From: Jiangella aurantiaca
GTDB lineage: Bacteria > Actinomycetota > Actinomycetes > Jiangellales > Jiangellaceae
Direction of reading: 5' to 3'
DNA length: 64,000 bases
Assembly: GCF_004349105.1 (NCBI RefSeq)
Contig: NZ_SMLB01000003.1
Span: forward strand, 1 to 64,000
Positions 35,847 through 44,322 of the stretch are shown in pieces. Numbering within the stretch: position 1 is the first letter of the stretch; the number at the start of each line of letters is the position of its first letter. Under the pieces are notes generated by a model that was not told the origin of the DNA, ran no database searches, and worked only from the letters and a program-made list of their open reading frames with translations. The translations under genes were made by a program, and so were the position numbers.

Positions 35847-36508
35847 CGCTGTCCGCGCCCGGTTCCCGGGTGCCCGACGAAGAGCTCCTGCGCCTGCACG
35901 TCGACGGCGATCCCGATGCCTTCGGGGAGCTGGTCAAACGCCATCAGGACCGCATGTGGGCGGTCGCGCTGCGCACCCTCGGCGACCCGCACGACGCCGC
36001 CGACGCCCTGCAGGACGCGATGATCAACGCGTTCCGGCGGGCCGCGTCGTTCCGGTCGGAGTCCGCGGTCACCACCTGGCTGCACCGCATCGTCGTCAAC
36101 GCCTGCCTCGACCGCGTCCGGCACGCCGCCGCCCGGCCCGCCGACCCCGTCGCCTTCGACGGCACCGAGATCCCCGGCGTCGCGCCGGCCACGCAACCGT
36201 CCAGCGACCCCGCAGAGCGGACCGCGCTGCGCGTCGACCTCGAGCAGGCGCTCGCCTCGCTCCCCGCCGACCAGCGCCTGCCGCTGATCCTCGTCGACGT
36301 CGAGGGCTTTCCAGTGGCGGAGGCGGCCGAGCTGCTCGGGCTGCCGGTCGGCACCGTCAAGAGCCGCTGTGCCCGGGCCCGCGCCAAACTGGTGCCACTG
36401 CTGGCCCCCGGCCGGTTGAGCACCACGGGCAATGCGACGGGGAACCAAGGCGCCGGTGCCGACGTCCCATCTGAGACGTCGCGTGGAACAGGAGGTGAGC
36501 ATCGGTGA
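35843..36508 (+). CDS. sigM: ECF RNA polymerase sigma factor SigM
   Basis: 221 residues. Region 2 shows FGELVKRHQDRMWAVALRTLGDPHDAADALQD and FRSESAVTTWLHRIVVNACLDRVR; region 4 shows LPLILVDVEGFPVAEAAELLGLPVGTVKSR. Its position between murJ and the zinc-finger anti-sigma gene, just before trxBA, is the conserved SigM locus. It overlaps both neighbours by 4 bases. It is probably held inactive by the next protein and responds to redox or envelope stress. Confidence 0.94.
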   Translation: MTLSAPGSRVPDEELLRLHVDGDPDAFGELVKRHQDRMWAVALRTLGDPHDAADALQDAMINAFRRAASFRSESAVTTWLHRIVVNACLDRVRHAAARPADPVAFDGTEIPGVAPATQPSSDPAERTALRVDLEQALASLPADQRLPLILVDVEGFPVAEAAELLGLPVGTVKSRCARARAKLVPLLAPGRLSTTGNATGNQGAGADVPSETSRGTGGEHR

Positions 36509-37347
36509 CCACTGCCGGCGCCCATCCGCCCACGCACGTGCTGGCCGGCCTCGCCGAAGGCGTCCTCGACGACGCCCAGGCCCGCGAGGTCCAGGCCCAC
36601 GTCGATCAGTGCCTCACCTGCCGGGCCACCCTCGACGAGTTGGCCCAGGTCACCGTCGCGCTGCGCGCGCTGCCGCCCGAGCTGCCGGTCCCCGAGTTCG
36701 TGGCGGCGCGCATCTCGCATGCGCTCGCGGCCGAGCGCGCGGGCAGTTCCAGTGTTGGTAACGGGGCCGAGGGGCCGGCTGCGGGTGCCGAGGGCGGAAC
36801 CGTCGCCTGGTTCCGGCGCCGGCTGCCCCAGGGACTCGCGGCCGCCGCCAGCGTCGCCGTCCTCGGCCTGGCCGGCTACGTCGCCGTCGAAGGCGGCGGC
36901 GACGACTCGGGCAGCGACACCGCCGCCGACGAGGCCGCGGCCGGTGCCCAGGCCCAAACCGAAGACGCCGCGCCGGGGCTCGGCCCGTCCCTTGAAGGCT
37001 CCCGGCTAGGCGCCCCGGACACGACGCTGCAGGACACCACGTCGGAGTCACCGACCGGGCCAGGCGAGGAGGCCTACACGTCCACTGACGGTGCCGACGT
37101 CGACGCCGCGGAGCTGACCGCCAGCGCGCAGAACGTGATCCGCCAGCGCACAGCCGTCAATGACACGTGCGGCGAGAAGCTCGCCGAGCAGCAGGGGCTG
37201 CCGCTGGTCGGCTCCGCGTATGACTTCGCAGGGGTCGTCGTCGTCCTCGATGCCGACACGACCTACCAGGGCTGGCTCATCGACACCTGCAACTCGGTCG
37301 ATGCCGGAGAGATCGTGCCGCACGTTGACGTGCCGAAGGCGGAGTGA
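36505..37347 (+). CDS. rsmA: Zinc-finger anti-sigma factor of SigM
   Basis: 280 residues from a GTG at 36505. The N-terminal anti-sigma motif is AHVDQCLTC (His-x3-Cys-x2-Cys) near residue 32, inside a small helical domain that binds the sigma factor. One membrane segment lies near 112-132 (LAAAASVAVLGLAGYVAV). The extracytoplasmic part has an acidic, Ser/Thr-rich linker and a compact C-terminal domain with two cysteines (NDTCGEKL and IDTCNS) that could form a disulfide. Confidence 0.9.
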   Translation: MTTAGAHPPTHVLAGLAEGVLDDAQAREVQAHVDQCLTCRATLDELAQVTVALRALPPELPVPEFVAARISHALAAERAGSSSVGNGAEGPAAGAEGGTVAWFRRRLPQGLAAAASVAVLGLAGYVAVEGGGDDSGSDTAADEAAAGAQAQTEDAAPGLGPSLEGSRLGAPDTTLQDTTSESPTGPGEEAYTSTDGADVDAAELTASAQNVIRQRTAVNDTCGEKLAEQQGLPLVGSAYDFAGVVVVLDADTTYQGWLIDTCNSVDAGEIVPHVDVPKAE

Positions 37348-37359
37348 ACCGCCCCGTCG

Positions 37360-37385
37360 GGAATGCCGACCGCCTAGGATCCGTT
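37360..37385 (+). promoter_or_regulatory. Sigma-R-type promoter of trxBA
   Basis: GGAAT at 37360-37364 and GTT at 37383-37385 are separated by exactly 18 bases, the GGAAT-N18-GTT consensus of Streptomyces SigR / mycobacterial SigH promoters. The trxB start is 42 bases on. Known SigR control of trxBA supports this. It implies thiol-stress induction independent of the upstream sigM operon. Confidence 0.75.
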
Positions 37386-37426
37386 GGGGCAGATGAACCA
37401 ACGCGAATGCTACGGAAGGCACAGGC

Positions 37427-38398
37427 GTGACAGACATCCGTGACCTGATCATCATCGGTTCCGGGCCGGCCGGCTATACGGCCGCTGTGTACGCTGCCCG
37501 GGCGCGTCTCGAACCGCTGCTCATCGAGGGCGAGGTCAGCTGGGGCGGCGCGCTCATGAACACCACCGAGGTCGAGAACTACCCCGGCTTCCGCGACGGC
37601 ATCCTGGGCCCGGCGCTGATGGAGGAGATGCGCGCTCAGGCCGAGCGGTTCGGTGCGCAGATCCTCACTCGCGACGTCGTCGAGGCCGACCTCACCGGCA
37701 CGGTGAAGTCGGTCACCGACAGCGAGGGCAACGTCCACCGCGCTCGCGCCGTCATCATCGCCACCGGTTCGCGCTACCGCGAGCTGGGCCTGACGAACGA
37801 GAAGCGGCTGTCCGGGCACGGCGTGTCGTGGTGTGCCACGTGTGACGGGTTCTTCTTCCGCGACCAGGACATCGCCGTCGTCGGCGGTGGCGACTCCGCC
37901 ATGGAGGAGGCCACGTTCCTCACGCGGTTCGCGCGGAAGGTCTACGTGATCCACCGCCGCGACACGCTGCGCGCGTCGAAGGTCATGCAGGAGCGGGCCT
38001 TGACCAACGACAAGATCGAGTTCGTGTGGAACACCGAGGTGGTCGACGTCCTCGGCGACGACAAGGTGAGTGGCCTGCGGCTGCGCGACACCGTCACCGG
38101 TGCCGAGCGCGAGCTCGCCGTCACCGGCCTGTTCATCGCCATCGGGCACGACCCCCGCTCGGAGCTGTTCAAGGGCCAGCTCCGACTCGACGACGAGGGC
38201 TACGTGCTGGTCGACGCACCGACCACGAAGACCGAGCTGGCCGGCGTCTTCGCCGCCGGCGACGTCGTCGACCACATCTACCGCCAGGCCGTCACGGCGG
38301 CCGGCACCGGTTGCCAGGCCGCTCTCGACGCTGAGCGCTACCTCGCCGACCTCGAGGCCGCCGACCACGCTGCCAAGCCCGAGCTCGCCGTCCGCTGA
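37427..38398 (+). CDS. trxB: Thioredoxin reductase
   Basis: 323 residues from a GTG at 37427 with GGAAGG upstream. The N-terminal FAD motif is [18 protein letters not shown], the redox-active site is [10 protein letters not shown] near residue 137, the NADPH motif is [12 protein letters not shown], and the C-terminal FAD motif is [10 protein letters not shown]. It passes electrons from NADPH to thioredoxin. trxA follows 46 bases later and both probably come from the sigma-R-type promoter. Confidence 0.97.
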   Translation: MTDIRDLIIIGSGPAGYTAAVYAARARLEPLLIEGEVSWGGALMNTTEVENYPGFRDGILGPALMEEMRAQAERFGAQILTRDVVEADLTGTVKSVTDSEGNVHRARAVIIATGSRYRELGLTNEKRLSGHGVSWCATCDGFFFRDQDIAVVGGGDSAMEEATFLTRFARKVYVIHRRDTLRASKVMQERALTNDKIEFVWNTEVVDVLGDDKVSGLRLRDTVTGAERELAVTGLFIAIGHDPRSELFKGQLRLDDEGYVLVDAPTTKTELAGVFAAGDVVDHIYRQAVTAAGTGCQAALDAERYLADLEAADHAAKPELAVR

Positions 38399-38444
38399 CG
38401 CCGAGCTCCGTCACCATAGAAGCGCCCACCATCAAGGAGTCCCC

Positions 38445-38768
38445 ATGGGCAACATCCAGCACGTCACCAGCGCCGACTTCGACGAGAAGGTCCTCAACAG
38501 CGACAAGCCCGTACTTGTCGACTTCTGGGCCGAGTGGTGCGGGCCGTGCCGCATGATCGCCCCGGTTCTCGAGGAGATCGCCGCCACGCAGGACAATCTC
38601 GAGATCGTCAAGCTCAACGTCGACGAGAACCCCGAGATCGCGGCCAGCTACCGCATCACCTCGATCCCGGCGCTGAACGTCTACTCCGGTGGTCAGGTCG
38701 TCAAGCAGATCGTCGGCGCCAAGCCGAAGGCCGCCCTGCTCAACGACCTCGCCGACTACGTGAACTGA
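38445..38768 (+). CDS. trxA: Thioredoxin
   Basis: 107 residues from an ATG at 38445 with AAGGAG nearby. The active site is FWAEWCGPCRMIAP near residue 31, and the cis-proline segment is ITSIPALNVY near 73. It is a cytoplasmic disulfide reductase and partner of TrxB. In most actinobacteria parB/parA or cwlM would follow shortly; here the conserved order ends and a dispersed repeat and accessory genes begin. Confidence 0.97.
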   Translation: MGNIQHVTSADFDEKVLNSDKPVLVDFWAEWCGPCRMIAPVLEEIAATQDNLEIVKLNVDENPEIAASYRITSIPALNVYSGGQVVKQIVGAKPKAALLNDLADYVN

Positions 38769-38888
38769 CGCCCTCGCGGCGACCAGACGGCCCGCGCAAC
38801 GGCCGCACCCGGCGCCCGCCGGTGGACCCCACGGTCCGCCCGGCGGGCGTCGTCGCGTCCGAGGGCACCGTCGTCCTTCCACCACGTT

Positions 38889-38960
38889 GTTGATCTTGGA
38901 CTAGTTCGGGTATCAATCGGGCGAACCGGGCCGCAATTGCCGAACAACTCCAAGATCAAC
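38889..38960. repeat. Dispersed inverted-repeat element, copy 2
   Basis: Arms of 22 bases (GTTGATCTTGGA at the left, TCCAAGATCAAC at the right) with three mismatches. This is the same family as 27474-27549, but the loop is unrelated. It lies at the point where core synteny gives way to accessory DNA. The rest of 38769-39210 shows no supportable gene; 39030-39180 is less G/C-rich than its surroundings. Confidence 0.8.
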
Positions 38961-39138
38961 GGAGGCAGCTAGGCTCGGTGGCGCGGGCCGGGCCGACCGA
39001 GCCCGCATCGGCCGATCGGCGGCCGGCCATCGCCCATCCGGAGGAAAAATCATTCGGACATAACCGCCACAATCGCCTTAAAAACACGTTGTACCGCGTA
39101 CTAGATTGCTCCGGACCTCTTGCCCTGTGGACCGAAAC

Positions 39139-39153
39139 CGACATTGAATGTCG
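39139..39153. promoter_or_regulatory. Short palindrome upstream of the first regulon promoter
   Basis: CGACATTGAATGTCG is a perfect 7+1+7 palindrome 58 bases before the first GTCAC(A/G)-N17-ACCTAC site. It is a possible operator for a dimeric regulator. Confidence 0.3.
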
Positions 39154-39210
39154 TAACCGCAGAAACGAACCGCTCCGTTTGCCGAGCGCCGAGTTCTCCC
39201 GGATCATCTC

Positions 39211-39239
39211 GTCACGGAAGTCCTTGCTCGGACACCTAC
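39211..39239 (+). promoter_or_regulatory. Accessory-regulon promoter P1
   Basis: GTCACG at 39211-39216, 17 bases, ACCTAC at 39234-39239. This is the only one of six sites with G at the last -35-like position. The membrane-protein start is 44 bases downstream. Confidence 0.65.
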
Positions 39240-39283
39240 CGTGTCAGTGACCGGGCCCTCGGGACGTCAGGCGAGAGGTGTAC

Positions 39284-39772
39284 ATGGAATACAGAGACGA
39301 TTTGGTGAACGCCGAGAACGCCGCCGTCGAGGCCTACACCTCGATGGCGGTTCGGCAGACCAAGCTGTTGCTGCTCGGCATCGGCACGATGATCGCCTCG
39401 ATCGTGGCGATCGTCTTGGCCGCGCTGGCGACCCTCGCCGACCTGGCGGGTGTGGCCGATCTCCACGCGGCCTTCATTCCGGTGGCGGTGATCGGCCTCG
39501 CGTGTGGCGGGGTGGACTTCATCGCCCGGCGGCGTGACAACGACTACGTCGCGGGATGGGCGACGGTGGTCGGCCAGGGCGCGCTCACGGCGGCCGGCGC
39601 CATTGCTGTGCTCGGATGGTTCTCAGCAGACCTCTGGGTGTTCGGAGTTGGCCTCGTCATCGGAATTGTAACCAGTTCGATCTTGGTCAAGTATCCCGAA
39701 TGGGAAACCGAAGCGGAAATGCTCGAACGGTTTGTCCGAGTTCCCGATGACGGTGAGGACGATTTCTTCTGA
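39284..39772 (+). CDS. Small polytopic membrane protein, unknown function
   Basis: 162 residues from an ATG at 39284, chosen because GAGAGGTG lies just before it. Four hydrophobic stretches are visible (about residues 28-52, 60-80, 92-110 and 113-130), with a basic RRRDN loop between the second and third. The N-terminus is charged and helical, and the acidic tail ends VPDDGEDDFF. I recognise no family. It is headed by the same promoter motif as the FtsK-like operon and the secretion cluster, which links it to them. Base composition is slightly lower in G/C than in the core genes. Confidence 0.75.
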   Translation: MEYRDDLVNAENAAVEAYTSMAVRQTKLLLLGIGTMIASIVAIVLAALATLADLAGVADLHAAFIPVAVIGLACGGVDFIARRRDNDYVAGWATVVGQGALTAAGAIAVLGWFSADLWVFGVGLVIGIVTSSILVKYPEWETEAEMLERFVRVPDDGEDDFF

Positions 39773-39918
39773 CCGTCGTCCGTTCGGACGACCCTGACCG
39801 AACCCTCGAGCACCTCTGCCGGCCGACGCCCCGGAGTCGGCCGGCCGCGTCATCCCCGGCGCGCCCCGCCGCCTGACGACCGTCCCCAGCCCGTCCGCAC
39901 AGAATCACCGCCCTCCCA

Positions 39919-39947
39919 GTCACAATCCGGCCATCCCGCGCACCTAC
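39919..39947 (+). promoter_or_regulatory. Accessory-regulon promoter P2
   Basis: GTCACA at 39919-39924 and ACCTAC at 39942-39947 with a 17-base spacer, 34 bases before the FtsK-like gene. The -10-like half is part of a perfect 10-base palindrome CCTACGTAGG. Confidence 0.8.
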
Positions 39948-39981
39948 GTAGGGGACAGGCACCTCGACAGGAAGGGCAGGC

Positions 39982-42783
39982 ATGCGCGTTTCCGCCCTCC
40001 GCCTCGGTCTGCTGCGCGGCCCCGATCCCGACGACGACGGCCCGGCCGCCCTGGCGCATGCCGTCCAGGCGACCGAGGACGCCGCACTCCACCTGCGTGC
40101 TCTCGCCGACTCCGCCGCCGAGCGCGAGCGTCGCCGGCTCGCCGAGGACCAGCAGTCCATCGCCCGCGAGTCCCGCCGCCGGCAGGCCCGGTCGCAAGCC
40201 TCGCTGCTCGCCGCCGCCGACCGCGTCCGCCTCGACATCACCGAGCTGCTCGGCCGCGGCCCCGGCTACGCCCACGAGGGCTGGGAGTCACCGCTCTGGG
40301 CCGAGCCGTACGACCAGCCCGTCGACGTCACCCAGCTGGTGCGCGCCGCGACCCTCGGGCTCGCCTCCCCCAGCAGCATCGTCGAGCTGCCGTTCGTGCT
40401 GCCCGCGCTGGGCGGCAATATCGTCATCACGCACGCGCCGGCCGGCCGGGCGCCGGCCCACAACCTCGCGCAGGCGTTCGTCACCCGCGCGCTCGCGTCG
40501 GCGCTGCCCGGCTCGCTTCGGCTGCACCTGCTCGACCCCGGCGGGCTCGGGCAGAACCTCGGCATCCTCAGCCGGCTGCCTGAGCCGCTGGTCGCGGGCG
40601 GCGTGCGGGCCACCCACGAAGAGGTCTCGGCCGAGCTCCGGGCACTGCGCGAGCACGTCCACCGCCTCAACAGCCAGGTCCTGCTCGGCGACGACGACTC
40701 CCTGGTCACCCGCTGGCACGAGGGCACGGCGCAGGGCATCCCGTGCTCGCTGGTGCTCGCGGCCGGCCTCGGCCCCAACCTCACCGCCGACGACGCCCAG
40801 CAGCTCTGGTCGTTGGCGCGAACGGGCAACCGCTGCGGCGTCGCGGTGGTCGCCGTCATCGACACCGGGCGCGAGCTGCCGCAGGGCGTGGCGCTGGCCG
40901 ACTTGCTCGAGAACGCCGAGCACCTCCACGTCGACCACGAGGGCGGCGCCACCTGGGCATCGTCGCCGCCGGCGCTGCTGCACAACGCCCGCGTGCGCTG
41001 CCCCAATCCGCCCGGCTCGGCCCAGCACCGGTTCCTCACCACCATCCTGGCGCCGGCGGTCCGCCGCGGCGTCAACAAGCCGGTCGTGCTCAGCGACCTG
41101 CTGGCCGCGGATCGGCCTGGCACCGGCACCACGCATGCCCGCGTCGCCGCAACCGTCGGCCAGGCCGCCGACGGCTCCACCATCGAGCTCGCGGTCGGCG
41201 ACGACGAAGGCGTGGCCATCGGCGGAATCGTCGTGGGACCGTCCGGCTCCGGCAAGACGACCCTGCTGCACGCGTTCATCCACGCGCTGGCGCACCGGTA
41301 CCCGCCCGACGAGCTCGAGCTCTACCTGCTGGACATGAAGGCCGGCGTCGAGTTCGCGGAGTACGCACCTCGGCCGGGCCGGCCCGCGCTGCCGCACGTG
41401 CGCGCCGTCGGCATAGAGGCCGACGCCACGTTCGCGCTCGGCGTCCTGCAGCACCTCGCCGCCGTCGACGCCCAGCGCAAGCAGCTGTTCAAGCAGGCGT
41501 CCGCCGACACCGGCCGCGAGATCAAGAACATCGCGCAGTACCGCGAGGTCACCGGCGAGGTGTTGCCGCGCGTGCTGTTCGTCGCCGACGAGTTCCAGCT
41601 CATGCTCGCCGGGCCGACCGAGGACGCCGCCTGGGACACCCTCGACGTGCTGGTCAAGCAGGGCCGCAGCCAGGGCATCCACGTGGTGCTGGCCACCCAG
41701 AGTCTCAACTCCGTCGGCTCCGGGCGGGCAGCGCAGAAGGCGTCGGTCTTCGACCAGCTCGAGCTGCGGGTCGGGCTGCGCTGCAAGCCCGACGAGCTGA
41801 GCCTGCTGCTCGACCGCACGGTCCGCGACCGCCTCGACACCGGCCGCCGCGGCTCCGGAGTGCTCAACCAGGCGCGTGGCGACAAGGACGCCGACCAGCT
41901 GTTCCAGGGCGGACTGCTCGACACCGACGACCGCCGCCGCATCCGCGACTCTGTCGTCGCCCGCTACGGCACCGACCCCCGCATCCGGGTCAGCCGCGGC
42001 ACCGGCGGCGTCGAACTGGCCGACGCCGCGCCGGTGCTGGCGTCGACGCTGCGGCCGACCGTCTACGTCGGCGCGCCGGTCGGCGTCTCGCCGCCGCTGG
42101 TGGGCATCCCGGCCCGATCCGGCGACGGCCGCGGCCTGCTGCTCGCCGGCCGCGACGAAGCGCACGCCGTCGGGGCGGTCAGCGCCACGCTGGCCGGCCT
42201 CGCCCTGCAGCCCTCCTGCGACGACGCCGGCTTCGTCGTCGTCGACCTCCTGCCCGAGCGCATCCCCGGACGACGGCCGCTCGACCAGGTCGTCCAGTGG
42301 CTCGGCGACCGCGCCGTCACGCTCGACGAGGCGCGGCTCGACCAGCTGCCCCAGGTCGCCACGCGGCCGTCCGGGCCGGTGTTCGTGGCCGTGCTCGGGC
42401 TGCAGTACTCCAGTGTCGAGGCGCCGCTCTACACCGACGAGCCGCATCCGCTCGGCTGGCTGTGCGGCACCGGCCCGTCGCTGTCGGTGTTCCCGCTCGT
42501 CTGGCTCGACACCCCCGACCGGCTCCGCAAGCTGGGCCAGCACGGCCAACGGCTGCAGCTACGCGCCGACGCCGGCGGCGACATCATCGACAGCACCTCG
42601 TTCCTCGGCGTGCGGCCGCCGTTCCCCGCGTCCCGCGGGCGGCTCTGGTTCCACGACCTCGCCGGCGACGCCGACCCCGTCCTGCTCGATCCGCTCCAGG
42701 TGGGCGCCTACCTGCCCGAGCCGCGTCAGGTCGTGCCTCCTGGCCCAGCGGTGTCGGAACCCGGGTTCGGAGTGCTCCCATGA
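39982..42783 (+). CDS. FtsK/SpoIIIE-type ATPase with EccC-like multi-domain layout
   Basis: 933 residues from an ATG at 39982. Residues 1-110 are charged helices without membrane segments. The central FtsK domain is canonical: Walker A VVGPSGSGKTTLLHAF near residue 417, LYLLDMKAGVEF, Walker B RVLFVADEFQLML near 530, and HVVLATQSLNSV. A P-loop-like but degenerate unit precedes it (GGNIVITHAPAGRAPAHNL, near 148) and another follows (GRGLLLAGRDEAHAVGAV, near 715), so three FtsK-like modules occur in a row with one intact site. That pattern is seen in EccC ATPases of type VII secretion. It could be a DNA or protein motor. It is coupled to the next gene by ATGA. Confidence 0.85.
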   Translation: MRVSALRLGLLRGPDPDDDGPAALAHAVQATEDAALHLRALADSAAERERRRLAEDQQSIARESRRRQARSQASLLAAADRVRLDITELLGRGPGYAHEGWESPLWAEPYDQPVDVTQLVRAATLGLASPSSIVELPFVLPALGGNIVITHAPAGRAPAHNLAQAFVTRALASALPGSLRLHLLDPGGLGQNLGILSRLPEPLVAGGVRATHEEVSAELRALREHVHRLNSQVLLGDDDSLVTRWHEGTAQGIPCSLVLAAGLGPNLTADDAQQLWSLARTGNRCGVAVVAVIDTGRELPQGVALADLLENAEHLHVDHEGGATWASSPPALLHNARVRCPNPPGSAQHRFLTTILAPAVRRGVNKPVVLSDLLAADRPGTGTTHARVAATVGQAADGSTIELAVGDDEGVAIGGIVVGPSGSGKTTLLHAFIHALAHRYPPDELELYLLDMKAGVEFAEYAPRPGRPALPHVRAVGIEADATFALGVLQHLAAVDAQRKQLFKQASADTGREIKNIAQYREVTGEVLPRVLFVADEFQLMLAGPTEDAAWDTLDVLVKQGRSQGIHVVLATQSLNSVGSGRAAQKASVFDQLELRVGLRCKPDELSLLLDRTVRDRLDTGRRGSGVLNQARGDKDADQLFQGGLLDTDDRRRIRDSVVARYGTDPRIRVSRGTGGVELADAAPVLASTLRPTVYVGAPVGVSPPLVGIPARSGDGRGLLLAGRDEAHAVGAVSATLAGLALQPSCDDAGFVVVDLLPERIPGRRPLDQVVQWLGDRAVTLDEARLDQLPQVATRPSGPVFVAVLGLQYSSVEAPLYTDEPHPLGWLCGTGPSLSVFPLVWLDTPDRLRKLGQHGQRLQLRADAGGDIIDSTSFLGVRPPFPASRGRLWFHDLAGDADPVLLDPLQVGAYLPEPRQVVPPGPAVSEPGFGVLP

Positions 42784-43610
42784 CCGCCGACCTCGAGTTC
42801 GGCACGACCGGCGACCACGGCACGGCCTGGCGCCCCGGCCCGCCCGTCCGGAGCCCGGCCATGCGCGCCTACTGCGCCACCCTGGCCCGCTTCACCTCGT
42901 CAGTGCAGAGCACAGAGCAGCTGCTGCGCAATGACGACGCCGGTACTCGCGAAGACACCGAACAGCGCGAGCTGGCCGCGGCCACCCGTCTGCGCGGCAT
43001 CGACCGTGCTGGCGCCGCCGCCGACGACGGCCTCGCACAGTGCGCCGCCGTCCGCGCTGAGTACGGCCTGCCCGCTGGTTCCGCGCTCCACGCCGTCCGC
43101 CGGCCGTCCGACGATGTCACCGTGGCGCCCCCGTCCGGGCCGCCCGCCGGCGCCGGCCGCCTCGACGACTCGGCGCCGCCACTCGATCGGCTGCGTCGCA
43201 CCGGTGGCGCCGATCTCGGCATCGCCCTGACCGCGCTCGGCCGCCGGCGCGACGAACTCAAGCTGGCCGAGACCGAGTTCGCGCACTGGCTCGAGGCGGA
43301 CGACGAGCGGTCCCGCCGCGTCACGCTCGGCGCCCTCGCCGCTGCCGGCCTGGGCGCCGCCGCCGTCATGGCCGTCGCCGGCACCCGGACGTCCGCCGGC
43401 ACGGCGCTCGCCCTGCTGATCGTCTGCGCGCTGACCGTCGTCGCGGTCGGGCTGGGCGTGGCCGCGGCCCGGCGGCTCCCCCGGGTCTGCCGGGGCGCCG
43501 GACTCGCACGCCGACCGGATGGTCGGGCGCTGGTCAAGTACGGCGCGCGGATCGGCGGCGTGGCGCTGCTCGCGCTCACGGCAGCCAACCTCACCGCCGG
43601 AGCGCTCTGA
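42780..43610 (+). CDS. Helical protein with two C-terminal membrane segments, unknown function
   Basis: 276 residues from an ATG at 42780 overlapping the ATPase stop. Residues 20-170 are mostly polar and helical with acidic and arginine-rich runs. A pair of hydrophobic segments follows at about residues 185-205 and 208-228 (GALAAAGLGAAAVMAVAG, LLIVCALTVVAVGLGVAAA), and a last hydrophobic stretch lies near the C-terminus. It may anchor the soluble ATPase upstream to the membrane. No known domain is recognised. Confidence 0.8.
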   Translation: MTADLEFGTTGDHGTAWRPGPPVRSPAMRAYCATLARFTSSVQSTEQLLRNDDAGTREDTEQRELAAATRLRGIDRAGAAADDGLAQCAAVRAEYGLPAGSALHAVRRPSDDVTVAPPSGPPAGAGRLDDSAPPLDRLRRTGGADLGIALTALGRRRDELKLAETEFAHWLEADDERSRRVTLGALAAAGLGAAAVMAVAGTRTSAGTALALLIVCALTVVAVGLGVAAARRLPRVCRGAGLARRPDGRALVKYGARIGGVALLALTAANLTAGAL

Positions 43611-43623
43611 ATGGCCACCGAGT

Positions 43624-43652
43624 GTCACATTCACCATCCCAGAACGACCTAC
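43624..43652 (+). promoter_or_regulatory. Accessory-regulon promoter P3
   Basis: GTCACA at 43624-43629 and ACCTAC at 43647-43652 with a 17-base spacer, 62 bases before the first helical-protein gene. The -10-like half belongs to an inverted repeat CCTAC-N4-GTAGG. Confidence 0.8.
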
Positions 43653-43714
43653 AGAAGTAGGCGGCCCCACCCGGTCCCGGCAGGTGCGGCCACAGACCGA
43701 GAAGGGCGGCATCC

Positions 43715-44320
43715 ATGCCGAGCATCAAGGAATCCGGCGAGATCCTGATCGACGTCTCCGCCGGCCTGTCCCGCGGCGGCGACGAGACCTCGCGCGGCCT
43801 CACCGAGCTGGAACAGAAGGCCAACGCGGCCATCGAGGCGCTGCGCGACCTCCGGGCGCCGGCCGAGGAGGCCAAGGCGGCCGCCGAGCGGCTGCGCGCC
43901 CGGGCCGAGAACGCGCGGTCCAAGTTCGAGGAGCTCGAACGCGCGGCCTCGGTCACCGAGGACGGCGCCCGTCTCCTCCAATCGGCCTGCGACGATCTCC
44001 AACGGGGTGATGCCGACCTCGCCGCCGTATTCGAGCCGCAGATCCGGCCCATCGCGACACAGGTCAGCCAGTTCACCGACACGCTGCGCCAGAGCGCCGA
44101 CCGCCTCGAACGGGCCGTCGACGGCGTCGCCGAGGGCGCGCAGCAGATCGGCCGGAGCACCGACCAGCTGCTCGATCACGGCGAACAGATCACCCAGGGC
44201 GCCGGCCAGGTCACGGCCAACCTCGCGCAGGTGAAGAAGCGCCTCGCCCAGATCATCCCGGCCGCCGCCCGCGCCGTCCGCGACCGCGGCCGCGAAGCCG
44301 TCCACGTCGCGCGGAGGTAG
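43715..44320 (+). CDS. All-helical coiled-coil protein
   Basis: 201 residues. After a short start (MPSIKESGEILIDVSAGLSRGG) nearly the whole chain is predicted helix with heptad-like spacing (TELEQKANAAIEALRDL, EEAKAAAERLRARAENAR). A Gln/Thr/Ser-rich middle reminiscent of methyl-accepting chemotaxis helices follows (IGRSTDQLLDHGEQITQGAG), then a basic tail. There is no signal peptide or membrane segment. It resembles a long helical hairpin of the kind exported by or bound to type VII ATPases, but no WxG motif is present. The next gene starts 3 bases after its stop. Confidence 0.8.
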   Translation: MPSIKESGEILIDVSAGLSRGGDETSRGLTELEQKANAAIEALRDLRAPAEEAKAAAERLRARAENARSKFEELERAASVTEDGARLLQSACDDLQRGDADLAAVFEPQIRPIATQVSQFTDTLRQSADRLERAVDGVAEGAQQIGRSTDQLLDHGEQITQGAGQVTANLAQVKKRLAQIIPAAARAVRDRGREAVHVARR

Positions 44321-44322
44321 CC

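Noticed and set aside
38956-39250. Small frames on both strands between trxA and the membrane protein
   Set aside because: No ribosome-binding site, no recognisable pattern, and they overlap the inverted repeat, the palindrome and promoter P1.
40288-42549. A 753-residue frame antisense to the FtsK-like ATPase
   Set aside because: Same shadow composition; the plus-strand frame has Walker motifs and a promoter.
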